Assembly: GCF_025837095.1 (NCBI RefSeq)
Contig: NZ_CP107551.1
Span: forward strand, 558,001 to 622,000
Length of the DNA: 64,000 bases
Direction: 5' to 3'
Source: Rhodococcus sp. Z13
Lineage (GTDB): Bacteria > Actinomycetota > Actinomycetes > Mycobacteriales > Mycobacteriaceae
Positions 57,079-64,000 of this stretch are shown one piece after another; the first letter of the stretch is position 1; every line of letters starts with the position of its first letter. The position numbers and the translations under genes were made by a program. Under the pieces are notes generated by a model. It had not been told where the DNA came from and did not search any database. It saw only the letters and a list, made by a program, of their open reading frames with translations.

Positions 57079-58254
57079 GTGCGTCCCGAATCGAAGCGGT
57101 CGGATATCGAAACGTTCCACGTCATGGACGTGTGGAAGGCAGCCGCCGAGCGGCAGCGCACCCACGGCGACGTGCTGAGCCTCGCGGCGGGGCAACCCTC
57201 CACGCCCGCCCCGGCGCCCGTGCTGCGCGCCGCGGTGCGGGCCGTCGACGCCGAGCTCCTCGGTTACACGGAGACCTTCGGCATCCTGCCGTTGCGCGAG
57301 GAGATCGCCCGCTACCACCACGACCGCTACGGAATCGACGTCGATGCCGACGACGTCGTGGTCACCACCGGCTCGTCGGGTGCCTTCACCCTCGTGTTCC
57401 TCGCGGCCTTCGATCCGGGCGACAGTGTCGTCGTGGCCCGGCCCGGCTATCCCGCCTACCGCAACACGCTCGCCGCGCTCGGCTGCCGCGTCGTCGAACT
57501 CGACTGCGGCCCGGAGACCCGCTACCAGCCCACCGTCGCGATGCTCGAGGCGCTCGACAGCCCGCCCGCGGGGGTGGTGGTCGCCAGCCCCGCCAACCCG
57601 ACCGGCACCATGATCGAGCCCGCAGAACTGGCCGCCCTGGCCCGCTGGTGCGACGAGCACGGCAGCCTGTTGATCTCCGACGAGATCTACCACGGCATCG
57701 AGTTCGGAACCCCCGGATCGCCGGAGACGTCCACGGCCTGGGCCACCTCCCGCGAGTCCGTGGTGATCGGCTCGGTGTCGAAGTACTTCTCGATGACGGG
57801 CTGGCGGCTCGGCTGGATGCTCGCCCCCGCATCGCTGCGCCCGGCGCTGCAGCGGCTCGCGTCGAACATGACGGTGTGCCCCCCGTCGATCTCCCAGTTC
57901 GCGGCGATCGAGGCGTTCGGCACCGAGGCCCGCACCGAACTCGACGGGCACGTCGCCCGCTACGCCGTGAACCGGGAACTGCTGCTCGAGGGACTGCCGG
58001 ATCTGGGCATCACGAAGCTCGCACCCGCCGACGGCGCCTTCTACGTCTACGCCGACATCGAGCACCTGCTCGACGGGGAGAACTCGACGGCGTGGTGCGC
58101 GCGACTGCTGCACGACACCGGTCTGGCGCTGGCGCCCGGCGTCGACTTCGACACCGTGCACGGCGGGCACACCGTGCGACTGTCGTTCGCGGGCTCGACC
58201 GCCGACGTCACCGCTGCACTCGACCGGCTGGCGGGCTGGCTGCCCGTCGCCTGA
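57079..58254 (+). CDS. class I/II pyridoxal-phosphate aminotransferase
   Basis: The product is 391 residues. SLAAGQPSTPAP near the start, TTGSSGAFTLVFLAAF, ASPANPTGTM, ISDEIYHGIEF and the PLP lysine in GSVSKYFSMTGWRLGW identify an aspartate-aminotransferase-fold enzyme of the AspC/AlaT-like branch. The C-terminal Arg in HTVRLSFA should bind the substrate carboxylate. The GTG start follows TACTAC by nine bases with no ribosome site. The amino acid used is not clear from sequence. Confidence 0.9.
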   Translation: MRPESKRSDIETFHVMDVWKAAAERQRTHGDVLSLAAGQPSTPAPAPVLRAAVRAVDAELLGYTETFGILPLREEIARYHHDRYGIDVDADDVVVTTGSSGAFTLVFLAAFDPGDSVVVARPGYPAYRNTLAALGCRVVELDCGPETRYQPTVAMLEALDSPPAGVVVASPANPTGTMIEPAELAALARWCDEHGSLLISDEIYHGIEFGTPGSPETSTAWATSRESVVIGSVSKYFSMTGWRLGWMLAPASLRPALQRLASNMTVCPPSISQFAAIEAFGTEARTELDGHVARYAVNRELLLEGLPDLGITKLAPADGAFYVYADIEHLLDGENSTAWCARLLHDTGLALAPGVDFDTVHGGHTVRLSFAGSTADVTAALDRLAGWLPVA

Positions 58255-58258
58255 CCGG

Positions 58259-59887
58259 TCATCCGCGCGACGCGACGATCTGCGCGATGTTCCGTTCGGC
58301 CAGGGCGGTGATCGTGAGCGACGGGTTGACCGTGCCGGTGCTGCCCGGGATCAGCGCGCCGTCGACGACGTAGAGACCGGGATGCCCGTGCACGCGGCCG
58401 TAGCCGTCGGTGGCGTCGCCGAGCACCGCACCGCCGAGCGGGTGCGCGGTGAACGAGGCGTTGACGTCCGCGGCCACCGGTTCGGCACCCGGATAGGTGT
58501 TGCCCGCCTGGGCCATGCGGTTCTGCACCGCCCGCAACGCGTCGATGCTCGCCCGTTCCGCCCCGGCCGGCCAGTTCACGACCGCCCGGTCGGCGCCCGG
58601 GTCGTAGACCACGTCGGCGCGCGTCGGGTCGAGGGTCATGCCCAGCGAGGCGAGCATGCCGACGTCCTTCGCGGTGCCCGCGACGAACCAGTTCTCCAGG
58701 CTCAGCGGCATCCCCGACTCGTCGACGATCCGGGACGCCGACGGGGCGCCCTGGTCGCCGGTGAAGTTCTCGGTGAACGCGAGGGAGCGCACGAGCACGG
58801 CGTCGCCGTTGGTGCCCCAGCCGCGGCCGACCCGCTCGTCGAGATGCGCCAGCGAACCGGTGTGCCGGGCCTTGACCAGTAGTTCGGTGGTGCCGATCGA
58901 ACCCGCGCCGAGCACGAGACGATCACAGGTGAGCGTCGTCGAACGCAGGACGTTGCCGAGCGGGTCGACGGCGTCGACGTCCACCCAGAACCGGCCGTTC
59001 GGCTCCTGACCGATGGCGCGGACGCGGTGCGCGTGGCACACCAGCGCGCGGCCGGTCGCCTCGGCGGCGGGGATGTAGTTCTGCGTGAGGTCGAACTTCG
59101 CGCCGTTGGAGTTGCCGAGATTGCTCTCGCCCGCCACGGCCGAGCGCCGCACCGAGCCGGCGAGTTCGGCGCGCACGATGTCCCAGTTCCACACGCCGTC
59201 GATGCGGTGCGGTTCGTATCCGGCGGCGCGGGCGTCGGCGTCCCAGCGCCGCGAGTGCGCGAACTCGCCGGCCCGGTAGATGTCGTCGGGCATCGGATCC
59301 AGGCGCAGCATGGACCGGACCTTCGGGTACCAGACGTCGGTCATCTCCCGGTAGGAGAGCCGGTCGCCGAACACGTGCTCGAAGAACCGCTGCTCGGGGG
59401 CGATCATCACGCCGGTGAACACGATCGACCCGCCGCCGACCGCGGCGCCGCGCCAGACCGACATGTGCGGGTAGTCCACCACGTCGAGCACCCCGGCGAA
59501 GTCGTCGCACCACACCGGGATACCCGTCGGGCCGGTGAACTGGGTGCGGTGGTAGTAGCCGCGGCCGTCGGCGAGCAGGTCGGTCGTGAAGATCTCGCGG
59601 TGCGGGTCGCGGGGCCATCGCAGCCCGCGTTCGAGCACGGTGACCCGGCTGCCGGCCTCGGCGAGCCGCAACGCGGCGACGCTCGCACCGAAGCCGGAGC
59701 CCACCACGATGACCTCCGAGTGCGACGGCGGGGTCGGCGGCGGAGCGAACAGTTCGGGGACGAGCCGGCGGTACTCGTCGATGCCGATGGGCAGGGCCGA
59801 GGCGCGGGGACGGTCGAGGCCGGGAATCCCGATCGCGGCGACTGCGGTGCCGAGGGCGGCGGCCTGGAGGAAGCGGCGACGTCTCAT
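58259..59887 (-). CDS. cholesterol oxidase (GMC-type, Tat-exported)
   Basis: The product is 542 residues. It starts with a twin-arginine signal (MRRRRFLQAAALGTAVAAIG). VIVVGSGFGASVAALRLAEAG binds FAD. The C-terminal block has His482 in AHPLGG and Asn521 in GTVNPSLTITALAERN, equivalent to the active-site His447 and Asn485 of Streptomyces cholesterol oxidase; the intervening LGDATDGYGRVHGHPGLYV also fits. It oxidises the 3-beta-hydroxyl of cholesterol and isomerises the double bond, giving 4-cholesten-3-one outside the cell. It ends four bases from the aminotransferase gene and is divergent from a TetR gene. Confidence 0.9.
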   Translation of the reverse strand: MRRRRFLQAAALGTAVAAIGIPGLDRPRASALPIGIDEYRRLVPELFAPPPTPPSHSEVIVVGSGFGASVAALRLAEAGSRVTVLERGLRWPRDPHREIFTTDLLADGRGYYHRTQFTGPTGIPVWCDDFAGVLDVVDYPHMSVWRGAAVGGGSIVFTGVMIAPEQRFFEHVFGDRLSYREMTDVWYPKVRSMLRLDPMPDDIYRAGEFAHSRRWDADARAAGYEPHRIDGVWNWDIVRAELAGSVRRSAVAGESNLGNSNGAKFDLTQNYIPAAEATGRALVCHAHRVRAIGQEPNGRFWVDVDAVDPLGNVLRSTTLTCDRLVLGAGSIGTTELLVKARHTGSLAHLDERVGRGWGTNGDAVLVRSLAFTENFTGDQGAPSASRIVDESGMPLSLENWFVAGTAKDVGMLASLGMTLDPTRADVVYDPGADRAVVNWPAGAERASIDALRAVQNRMAQAGNTYPGAEPVAADVNASFTAHPLGGAVLGDATDGYGRVHGHPGLYVVDGALIPGSTGTVNPSLTITALAERNIAQIVASRG

Positions 59888-59995
59888 CCGGTACGGCTCC
59901 GATCGTTCGACATGCGCGGGCGGCGGCAATAGTACCGGCTGGTATGGAATCCCGTTCGCCCCTGGTGACGCGGCCGATGCTGTCACCATGAGACT
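59888..59995. promoter_or_regulatory. divergent promoter region of cholesterol oxidase and TetR
   Basis: The 108-base gap holds TACC-GGCT-GGTA (59934-59945 region), a short dyad that could be the operator of the adjacent TetR protein. No KstR-type box was found here, in contrast with the genes at 25-27 kb. Confidence 0.4.
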
Positions 59996-60625
59996 GTGTC
60001 GACTGCTGCAACACCGAAAGGCGAACGGCGCCGGCAGGCGCTGGTCGAGGCCGCAGCCGACCTGATTCTCGAGGGCGGCATCGAAGCCGTGCGCCACCGT
60101 GCCGTCGCGACCCGCGCGGGGCTGCCCCTGGCCTCGACGACCTACTACTTCGATTCCCTCGACGACCTCGTCGCCTGCGCCGTCCACTTCAACGGCGAAC
60201 GCGAACTCGAGGCGATGCGCGCCCGGGTCCGCGACATCGAGGAGCTGCCCCGCAGCCTCGAGGGCACCGCCGATCTCATCGTCGACCTGCTCATCGGTCC
60301 CGGCGAGGGCGACGACCGGCTCGAACGCGAACGGCTGATCTCCCGGTACGAGCGGTGCGTGGCCACCGCGCGCTATCCCGAGCTGCGGGCAGTGCAGGCA
60401 CGGATGCGCGAGCAGGTCGACGAGCTGCTCACCGACCTGCTCGAACGCTGCGGTCGCGCGGTGCACACCCGGGACGTACGGCGGCTCGTGGCGGTGGTGG
60501 ACGGCGCGGTCCTCGGTGGGCTGGGGGAGTCCGACCCCGATCCGCGCGCGCTCGCCCGCGGGATCCTGCTCGACGTCGTCGAATCGGTGGCACCCCCGGC
60601 GGAGGGCGCGACCGCCGAGCGGTGA
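59996..60625 (+). CDS. TetR-family transcriptional regulator
   Basis: The product is 209 residues, starting at GTG. The DNA-binding part has KGERRRQALVEAAADLILEGG and HRAVATRAGLPLASTTYYFDSLDDL, where the recognition helix is LASTTYYF. The C-terminal part fits TetR_C-type ligand domains. It is divergent from the cholesterol oxidase gene and is the best candidate for its regulator. The ligand may be a sterol or its oxidation product; that is inference. Confidence 0.87.
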   Translation: MSTAATPKGERRRQALVEAAADLILEGGIEAVRHRAVATRAGLPLASTTYYFDSLDDLVACAVHFNGERELEAMRARVRDIEELPRSLEGTADLIVDLLIGPGEGDDRLERERLISRYERCVATARYPELRAVQARMREQVDELLTDLLERCGRAVHTRDVRRLVAVVDGAVLGGLGESDPDPRALARGILLDVVESVAPPAEGATAER

Positions 60626-60728
60626 CCCCGGCAGCGTGACCACCGGCGGGGACGAACACCGCGGGTGAAGCGGGAGGGCGAGAGGTCGGACGGCGCCGGG
60701 ACGGGACCGGACCGTAAACTGGCCTCTT

Positions 60729-62150
60729 GTGAGCCACATCCCGAACGTCCTCGCCACCCGCTACGCCAGTCCCGAACTGAGGGATCTGTGGTCGCCGGAG
60801 CACAAGATCGTGCTCGAGCGGCAGCTGTGGCTCGCGGTGCTGCGGGCGCAGGCGGAACTGGGCATCGAGGTCCCGGCCGAGGCGATCGCCGACTACGAGC
60901 GTGTCATCGACCAGGTCGACCTCGACTCGATCGCCGCGCGGGAGCGCGTCACCCGCCACGACGTGAAGGCCCGCATCGAGGAGTTCAACGCCCTCGCAGG
61001 TCACGAGCACATCCACAAGGGCATGACCAGCCGTGACCTGACGGAGAACGTCGAGCAGCTGCAGATCCTGCGCTCGCTCGAGCACGTCCACGCGCACGGT
61101 GTCGCCGTCGCCGCCCGCCTCGCCGAGCGGGCGAGCCAGTACTCGTCGATCGTCATGGCGGGCCGCTCGCACAACGTCGCGGCCCAGGCCACCACGCTCG
61201 GCAAGCGGTTCGCGTCCGCCGCCGACGAGCTGCTCATCGCCCTGAAGCGGGTGCGTGAGCTGATCGACCGCTACCCGCTGCGCGGCATCAAGGGCCCGAT
61301 GGGAACCGCCCAGGACATGCTCGACCTGCTCGGCGGCGACTCCGCCAAGCTCGCGCAGCTCGAGGAGAAGGTCGCCGGGCATCTCGGCTTCGCCAACGTG
61401 CTCACCAGCGTCGGCCAGGTCTACCCGCGTTCGCTCGACCACGACGTGCTCTCCGCCCTCGTGCAGGTCGGTGCCGGACCGTCGTCGTTCGCCCACACCA
61501 TCCGGCTCATGGCGGGCCACGAGCTCGTCACCGAGGGCTTCCAGCCCGGCCAGGTGGGCTCGTCGGCGATGCCGCACAAGATGAACACCCGCTCCTGCGA
61601 GCGCGTCAACGGCCTGCAGGTCGTGCTGCGCGGCTACGCCTCGATGGCCGCCGAGCTGGCCGGCGCGCAGTGGAACGAGGGCGACGTGTTCTGCTCGGTC
61701 GTACGCCGCGTCGCACTGCCCGACGCCTTCTTCGCCATCGACGGGCAGATGGAGACCTTCCTGACGGTCCTCGCCGAGTTCGGCGCCTACCCCGCGGTGA
61801 TCGAGAAGGAACTCGTGCGCTACCTGCCGTTCCTCGCGACCACCAAGGTGCTCATGGCCGCCGTCCGCGCCGGTGTCGGCCGCGAGACCGCGCACGAGGT
61901 CATCAAGGAGCACGCCGTGGCCGTGGCGCTCGCGATGCGCGAGGAGGGCCGCGAACCGGACCTGCTCGACCGTCTCGCCGCCGACGACCGGCTGCCGCTG
62001 GACCGGGCCGCGCTCGACGCCGCCCTCGCCGACCGGGCGGTCTTCGCCGGTGCGGCCGAGGCGCAGGTCGAGGCCGTGGTGGCAGCGGTGCAGGATCTGG
62101 TGGCGCAGTACCCGGACGCGGCGAAGTACACGCCCGCACCGATCCTGTAG
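60729..62150 (+). CDS. purB: adenylosuccinate lyase
   Basis: The product is 473 residues. It removes fumarate from SAICAR and from adenylosuccinate in purine synthesis. HDVKARIEEFNALAG, GMTSRDLTENVEQ, and the fumarase-superfamily signature GSSAMPHKMN are present. The GTG start lies eight bases after a -10-like TAAACT (60715-60720) and no ribosome site is seen, so it is likely leaderless. It belongs to the long (about 470-residue) actinobacterial form. Confidence 0.96.
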   Translation: MSHIPNVLATRYASPELRDLWSPEHKIVLERQLWLAVLRAQAELGIEVPAEAIADYERVIDQVDLDSIAARERVTRHDVKARIEEFNALAGHEHIHKGMTSRDLTENVEQLQILRSLEHVHAHGVAVAARLAERASQYSSIVMAGRSHNVAAQATTLGKRFASAADELLIALKRVRELIDRYPLRGIKGPMGTAQDMLDLLGGDSAKLAQLEEKVAGHLGFANVLTSVGQVYPRSLDHDVLSALVQVGAGPSSFAHTIRLMAGHELVTEGFQPGQVGSSAMPHKMNTRSCERVNGLQVVLRGYASMAAELAGAQWNEGDVFCSVVRRVALPDAFFAIDGQMETFLTVLAEFGAYPAVIEKELVRYLPFLATTKVLMAAVRAGVGRETAHEVIKEHAVAVALAMREEGREPDLLDRLAADDRLPLDRAALDAALADRAVFAGAAEAQVEAVVAAVQDLVAQYPDAAKYTPAPIL

Positions 62151-62185
62151 TCGACGAGGAAACCGCCTACCGGGGGGAGTGTTCG

Positions 62186-62851
62186 ATGGGGGTAGCGGTA
62201 TCAGCAGGGGAGAGAACAGTGTCGGTGAAGCCCGGAGGTTCGGGTCGGGTACGGGACGCTGCGCGCACGCGCACGGCCCTGTTGGATGCGGCCCAGGAGG
62301 TCTTCCTGCGTGACGGCTACGCCGCCGCGGCGACCGAGGAGATCGTCGCGGTGGCGGGGGTGACGCGCGGTGCGCTCTACCACCACTTCGCGAACAAGCG
62401 GGAGCTGTTCCGCGGGGTGGTCGAGCGCATCCAGAAGGATGCGGAGGAGACCCTCCTCCCGGAGGAGCCGGTCGGAGACCCCTGGGACGGGTTCAACCGT
62501 GCCGTGCTCGCCTCGCTCGACGCCGTCTACGATCCGGCCACCCGCCGGCTGTTGCTCATCGAGGCCCCGGCCGTGCTCGGCTGGGCGGAGGTCCGCGAGA
62601 CGCACCGGCACTCGTCGCTCAAGGCCATCGAGCGGATGCTCGCGTCGCTCGATCCCGACACGCACGAGCGGTCGTCCACCCGCACGTCGGTGCTCGCGCA
62701 CCTGCTCGTGGCGGCGGTGGAGGAAGCGATGCTGTACCTCGCGCACAGCGACGACCCGGTGCGGGACCGCCCGACCGTGCAGGCCGAGCTGCTGCGGCTG
62801 CTCGAGGCCGCCCGTCGTCCCGTGGTCGCCGCGGAGGCGCCGCTGTCGTGA
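62186..62851 (+). CDS. TetR-family transcriptional regulator
   Basis: The product is 221 residues from ATG after GGGGGGAG; a GTG at 62219 with GGGGAGAG upstream is also possible. The DNA-binding part is RTALLDAAQEVFLRDGYAAA and VAGVTRGALYHHFANKRELF, a very typical TetR helix-turn-helix. It overlaps the following HIT gene by GTGA. Its target and ligand are not known. Confidence 0.87.
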   Translation: MGVAVSAGERTVSVKPGGSGRVRDAARTRTALLDAAQEVFLRDGYAAAATEEIVAVAGVTRGALYHHFANKRELFRGVVERIQKDAEETLLPEEPVGDPWDGFNRAVLASLDAVYDPATRRLLLIEAPAVLGWAEVRETHRHSSLKAIERMLASLDPDTHERSSTRTSVLAHLLVAAVEEAMLYLAHSDDPVRDRPTVQAELLRLLEAARRPVVAAEAPLS

Positions 62852-63276
62852 GCAACTGCATCTTCTGCGCCATCGTCGCCGGGCGGGCCCCGGCCAGCGT
62901 GGTGCTCGACGAACCGGACGTGATCGCGTTCATGGACATCCGTCCGTTCACTCCGGGACACCTGCTGGTGATCCCGAAGCGGCACGCGTCCGGTCTCGCC
63001 GAGCTGCCACCCGAGGACGGCGCGAAGGTGTTCGCCGCGGGACAGCGCATCGCCGCCGCGTTGCGCGCGAGCGACCTGCCGATCGACGGCGTGAACATGT
63101 TCCTCGCCGACGGGGTCGCCGCCGGCCAGGAGGTCTTCCACGTCCACCTGCATCTCGTGCCCCGCCGGGCCGGGGACGGGTTCGGGATCGTCGCCCGCGC
63201 GCAGTCCCCGAACCGGACCGTGCTCGACGGCACGGCCTCCGCCCTGCGTGCCGCCGTGGAGGCGTATCGGTCGTGA
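62848..63276 (+). CDS. HIT-family protein (Hint-like)
   Basis: The product is 142 residues, starting at GTG. CIFCAIVAGRAPASVV at the start carries the CxxC pair of zinc-containing HIT proteins; RPFTPGHLLVIPKRH and the catalytic HVHLHLVPR follow. It is a purine-nucleotide phosphoramidase or related hydrolase. It is a different branch from the HIT gene at 51056, which lacks the CxxC. It is coupled to the TetR gene before it. Confidence 0.92.
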   Translation: MSNCIFCAIVAGRAPASVVLDEPDVIAFMDIRPFTPGHLLVIPKRHASGLAELPPEDGAKVFAAGQRIAAALRASDLPIDGVNMFLADGVAAGQEVFHVHLHLVPRRAGDGFGIVARAQSPNRTVLDGTASALRAAVEAYRS

Positions 63277-63280
63277 TGCG

Positions 63281-64000
63281 GTGACAGGTGCATACGTCCA
63301 GCCGATCGCACCGGTCGGCGCGTCCCTCGCGTGGTCGGCGCTGGTCGCGGTGCTGCCGCTGCTCACCATGCTGGTGCTGCTCGCGGTGTTCCGCTTCCGG
63401 TCGCACTCGGCCGCCGCGGTCGCGGTCGCGGTGGCGGTCGTCGTCGCCACCACCGTCTACGGCATGCCCGTCGGCTCCGCGCTGAGCGCCGGTGTCGAGG
63501 GTGCCGTCTTCGGTCTGTTCCCGATCATGTGGACGGTGGTCAACGCCGTCTTCGTGTATCGGCTGACCGTCGAGTCCGGGCACTTCGACGTGCTCACCCG
63601 CGCGTTCGGGCGGATATCCCCGGACCCGCGGATCCTCACGATCGTCATCGCGTTCCTGTTCGGTGCGCTGCTCGAGGCCGTCGCCGGTTTCGGCACCCCC
63701 ATCGTCGTGTCGACGGTGGTGCTGATCGGAGCCGGTCTGCCGCCGGTGCGCGCGGCCGCGGCGGCGCTGCTCGCGAACTCCGTCGTCACCCCGCTGGGCG
63801 TGATGGGCACCCCGATCCTGACGATGTCGCGGGTGTCGGAGATCCCCATCGACGAGATCGGCCCGGTGGTCGCCCGGCAGGTCTGCCTGCTCGCGGTGTT
63901 CGTGCCGCTGGTGCTCGTCGCGGTGATCGACGGCAGGCGCGGTGTGCGACAGACCTGGCCGATCGCCCTGGCCGTCGGTCTGGCCTTCGGCGGCGCCCAG
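63281..64000 (+). CDS. L-lactate permease-like (LctP/LldP) transporter, 5' part
   Basis: The first 240 residues are present and the gene runs off the window. It has a GTG start five bases after the HIT gene. Several membrane helices are visible. FLFGALLEAVAGFGTPIVVS is the hallmark of the LctP family, followed by NSVVTPLGVMGTPILTMS. Known members import L-lactate or glycolate with protons. About half the usual 530-570 residues is outside the window. Confidence 0.88.
   Translation, partial: MTGAYVQPIAPVGASLAWSALVAVLPLLTMLVLLAVFRFRSHSAAAVAVAVAVVVATTVYGMPVGSALSAGVEGAVFGLFPIMWTVVNAVFVYRLTVESGHFDVLTRAFGRISPDPRILTIVIAFLFGALLEAVAGFGTPIVVSTVVLIGAGLPPVRAAAAALLANSVVTPLGVMGTPILTMSRVSEIPIDEIGPVVARQVCLLAVFVPLVLVAVIDGRRGVRQTWPIALAVGLAFGGAQ

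Noticed and set aside
55168-58170. 1000-codon minus-strand open frame opposite the CocE-like and aminotransferase genes
   Set aside because: No homology or domain is seen, and both plus-strand genes carry full family motifs. Long antisense frames are expected at this GC content.

Overview
The window is high-GC actinobacterial DNA, most likely from a Rhodococcus or a close mycolic-acid-containing relative. The main reason is that the segment from about 21 to 38.6 kb reproduces the order of the Mycobacterium tuberculosis cholesterol-uptake locus: fadD17, fadE27 and fadE26 facing fdxD, hsd4A, yrbE4A, yrbE4B, mce4A to mce4F, two Mce-associated proteins, otsA and a very small protein. Tat-type signals, many GTG starts, GTGA/ATGA overlaps and GTG starts 6 to 9 bases after a -10 box also fit this group. 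No insertion sequences, phage genes, CRISPR arrays or rRNA were seen.

Layout. (1) 1-10.6 kb: a truncated TetR gene and a secreted lipase-like protein are divergent from a long co-directional cluster encoding a Tat-exported multicopper oxidase, an alpha/beta hydrolase, a DUF2236 (MpaB/Lcp-type) oxygenase, a CrtC/AttH-type lipocalin-fold protein, homogentisate dioxygenase, an aldehyde dehydrogenase and a class III CoA-transferase. A palindromic operator sits inside the promoter of this cluster. (2) 10.7-12.4 kb: a nitronate-monooxygenase-like gene behind a KstR-type box, then a DUF3253 gene on the opposite strand. (3) 12.4-20.9 kb, minus strand: a complete yrbEAB-mceABCDEF importer cluster with its own palindrome-bearing promoter. 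(4) 21-26.3 kb: steroid side-chain genes fadE26-fadE27-fadD17 divergent from fdxD and hsd4A, with KstR-type boxes between them. (5) 26.3-36.8 kb, plus strand: a second complete mce cluster, mce4 by synteny, followed by two mas genes and driven by a TTGACA-N17-TAATAT promoter with a KstR-like box in the spacer. (6) 36.8-41.5 kb: otsA, a 56-residue protein, an alpha/beta hydrolase, and an iron-box-preceded siderophore N-hydroxylase plus MbtH pair. (7) 41.5-64 kb: mostly housekeeping and accessory genes: a ThrE-type exporter, tRNA-Thr(TGT), an F420/FMN-binding split-barrel protein, a stress protein with divergent TetR, ribokinase, a decapeptide-repeat protein, an SMR/Gdx exporter, a PhaC-like hydrolase, a DHA2 drug exporter, two HIT proteins, a class A beta-lactamase-like protein with an ArsR-like regulator, purD, a CocE-like protein with an altered nucleophile, an aminotransferase, a Tat-exported cholesterol oxidase with divergent TetR, purB, another TetR and the 5' part of an L-lactate-permease-like gene.

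How it works together. The centre of the window is a steroid uptake and degradation island. Two MCE transporters in opposite orientation flank the CoA ligase, the acyl-CoA dehydrogenase pair, the ferredoxin and the short-chain dehydrogenase that begin sterol side-chain breakdown. A cholesterol oxidase lies 22 kb further on. The promoters at 10.7, 25.0, 25.3 and 26.7 kb share one design in which a KstR-type operator sits between -35 and -10 and touches or approaches the -10. The other mce cluster carries a different palindrome at the equivalent position and is probably controlled by another repressor. The best candidate for an undescribed system is the 1.1-10.6 kb cluster, whose enzyme set would suit oxidative breakdown of a molecule joining an isoprenoid-like chain to a homogentisate-type aromatic ring; that substrate is an inference.
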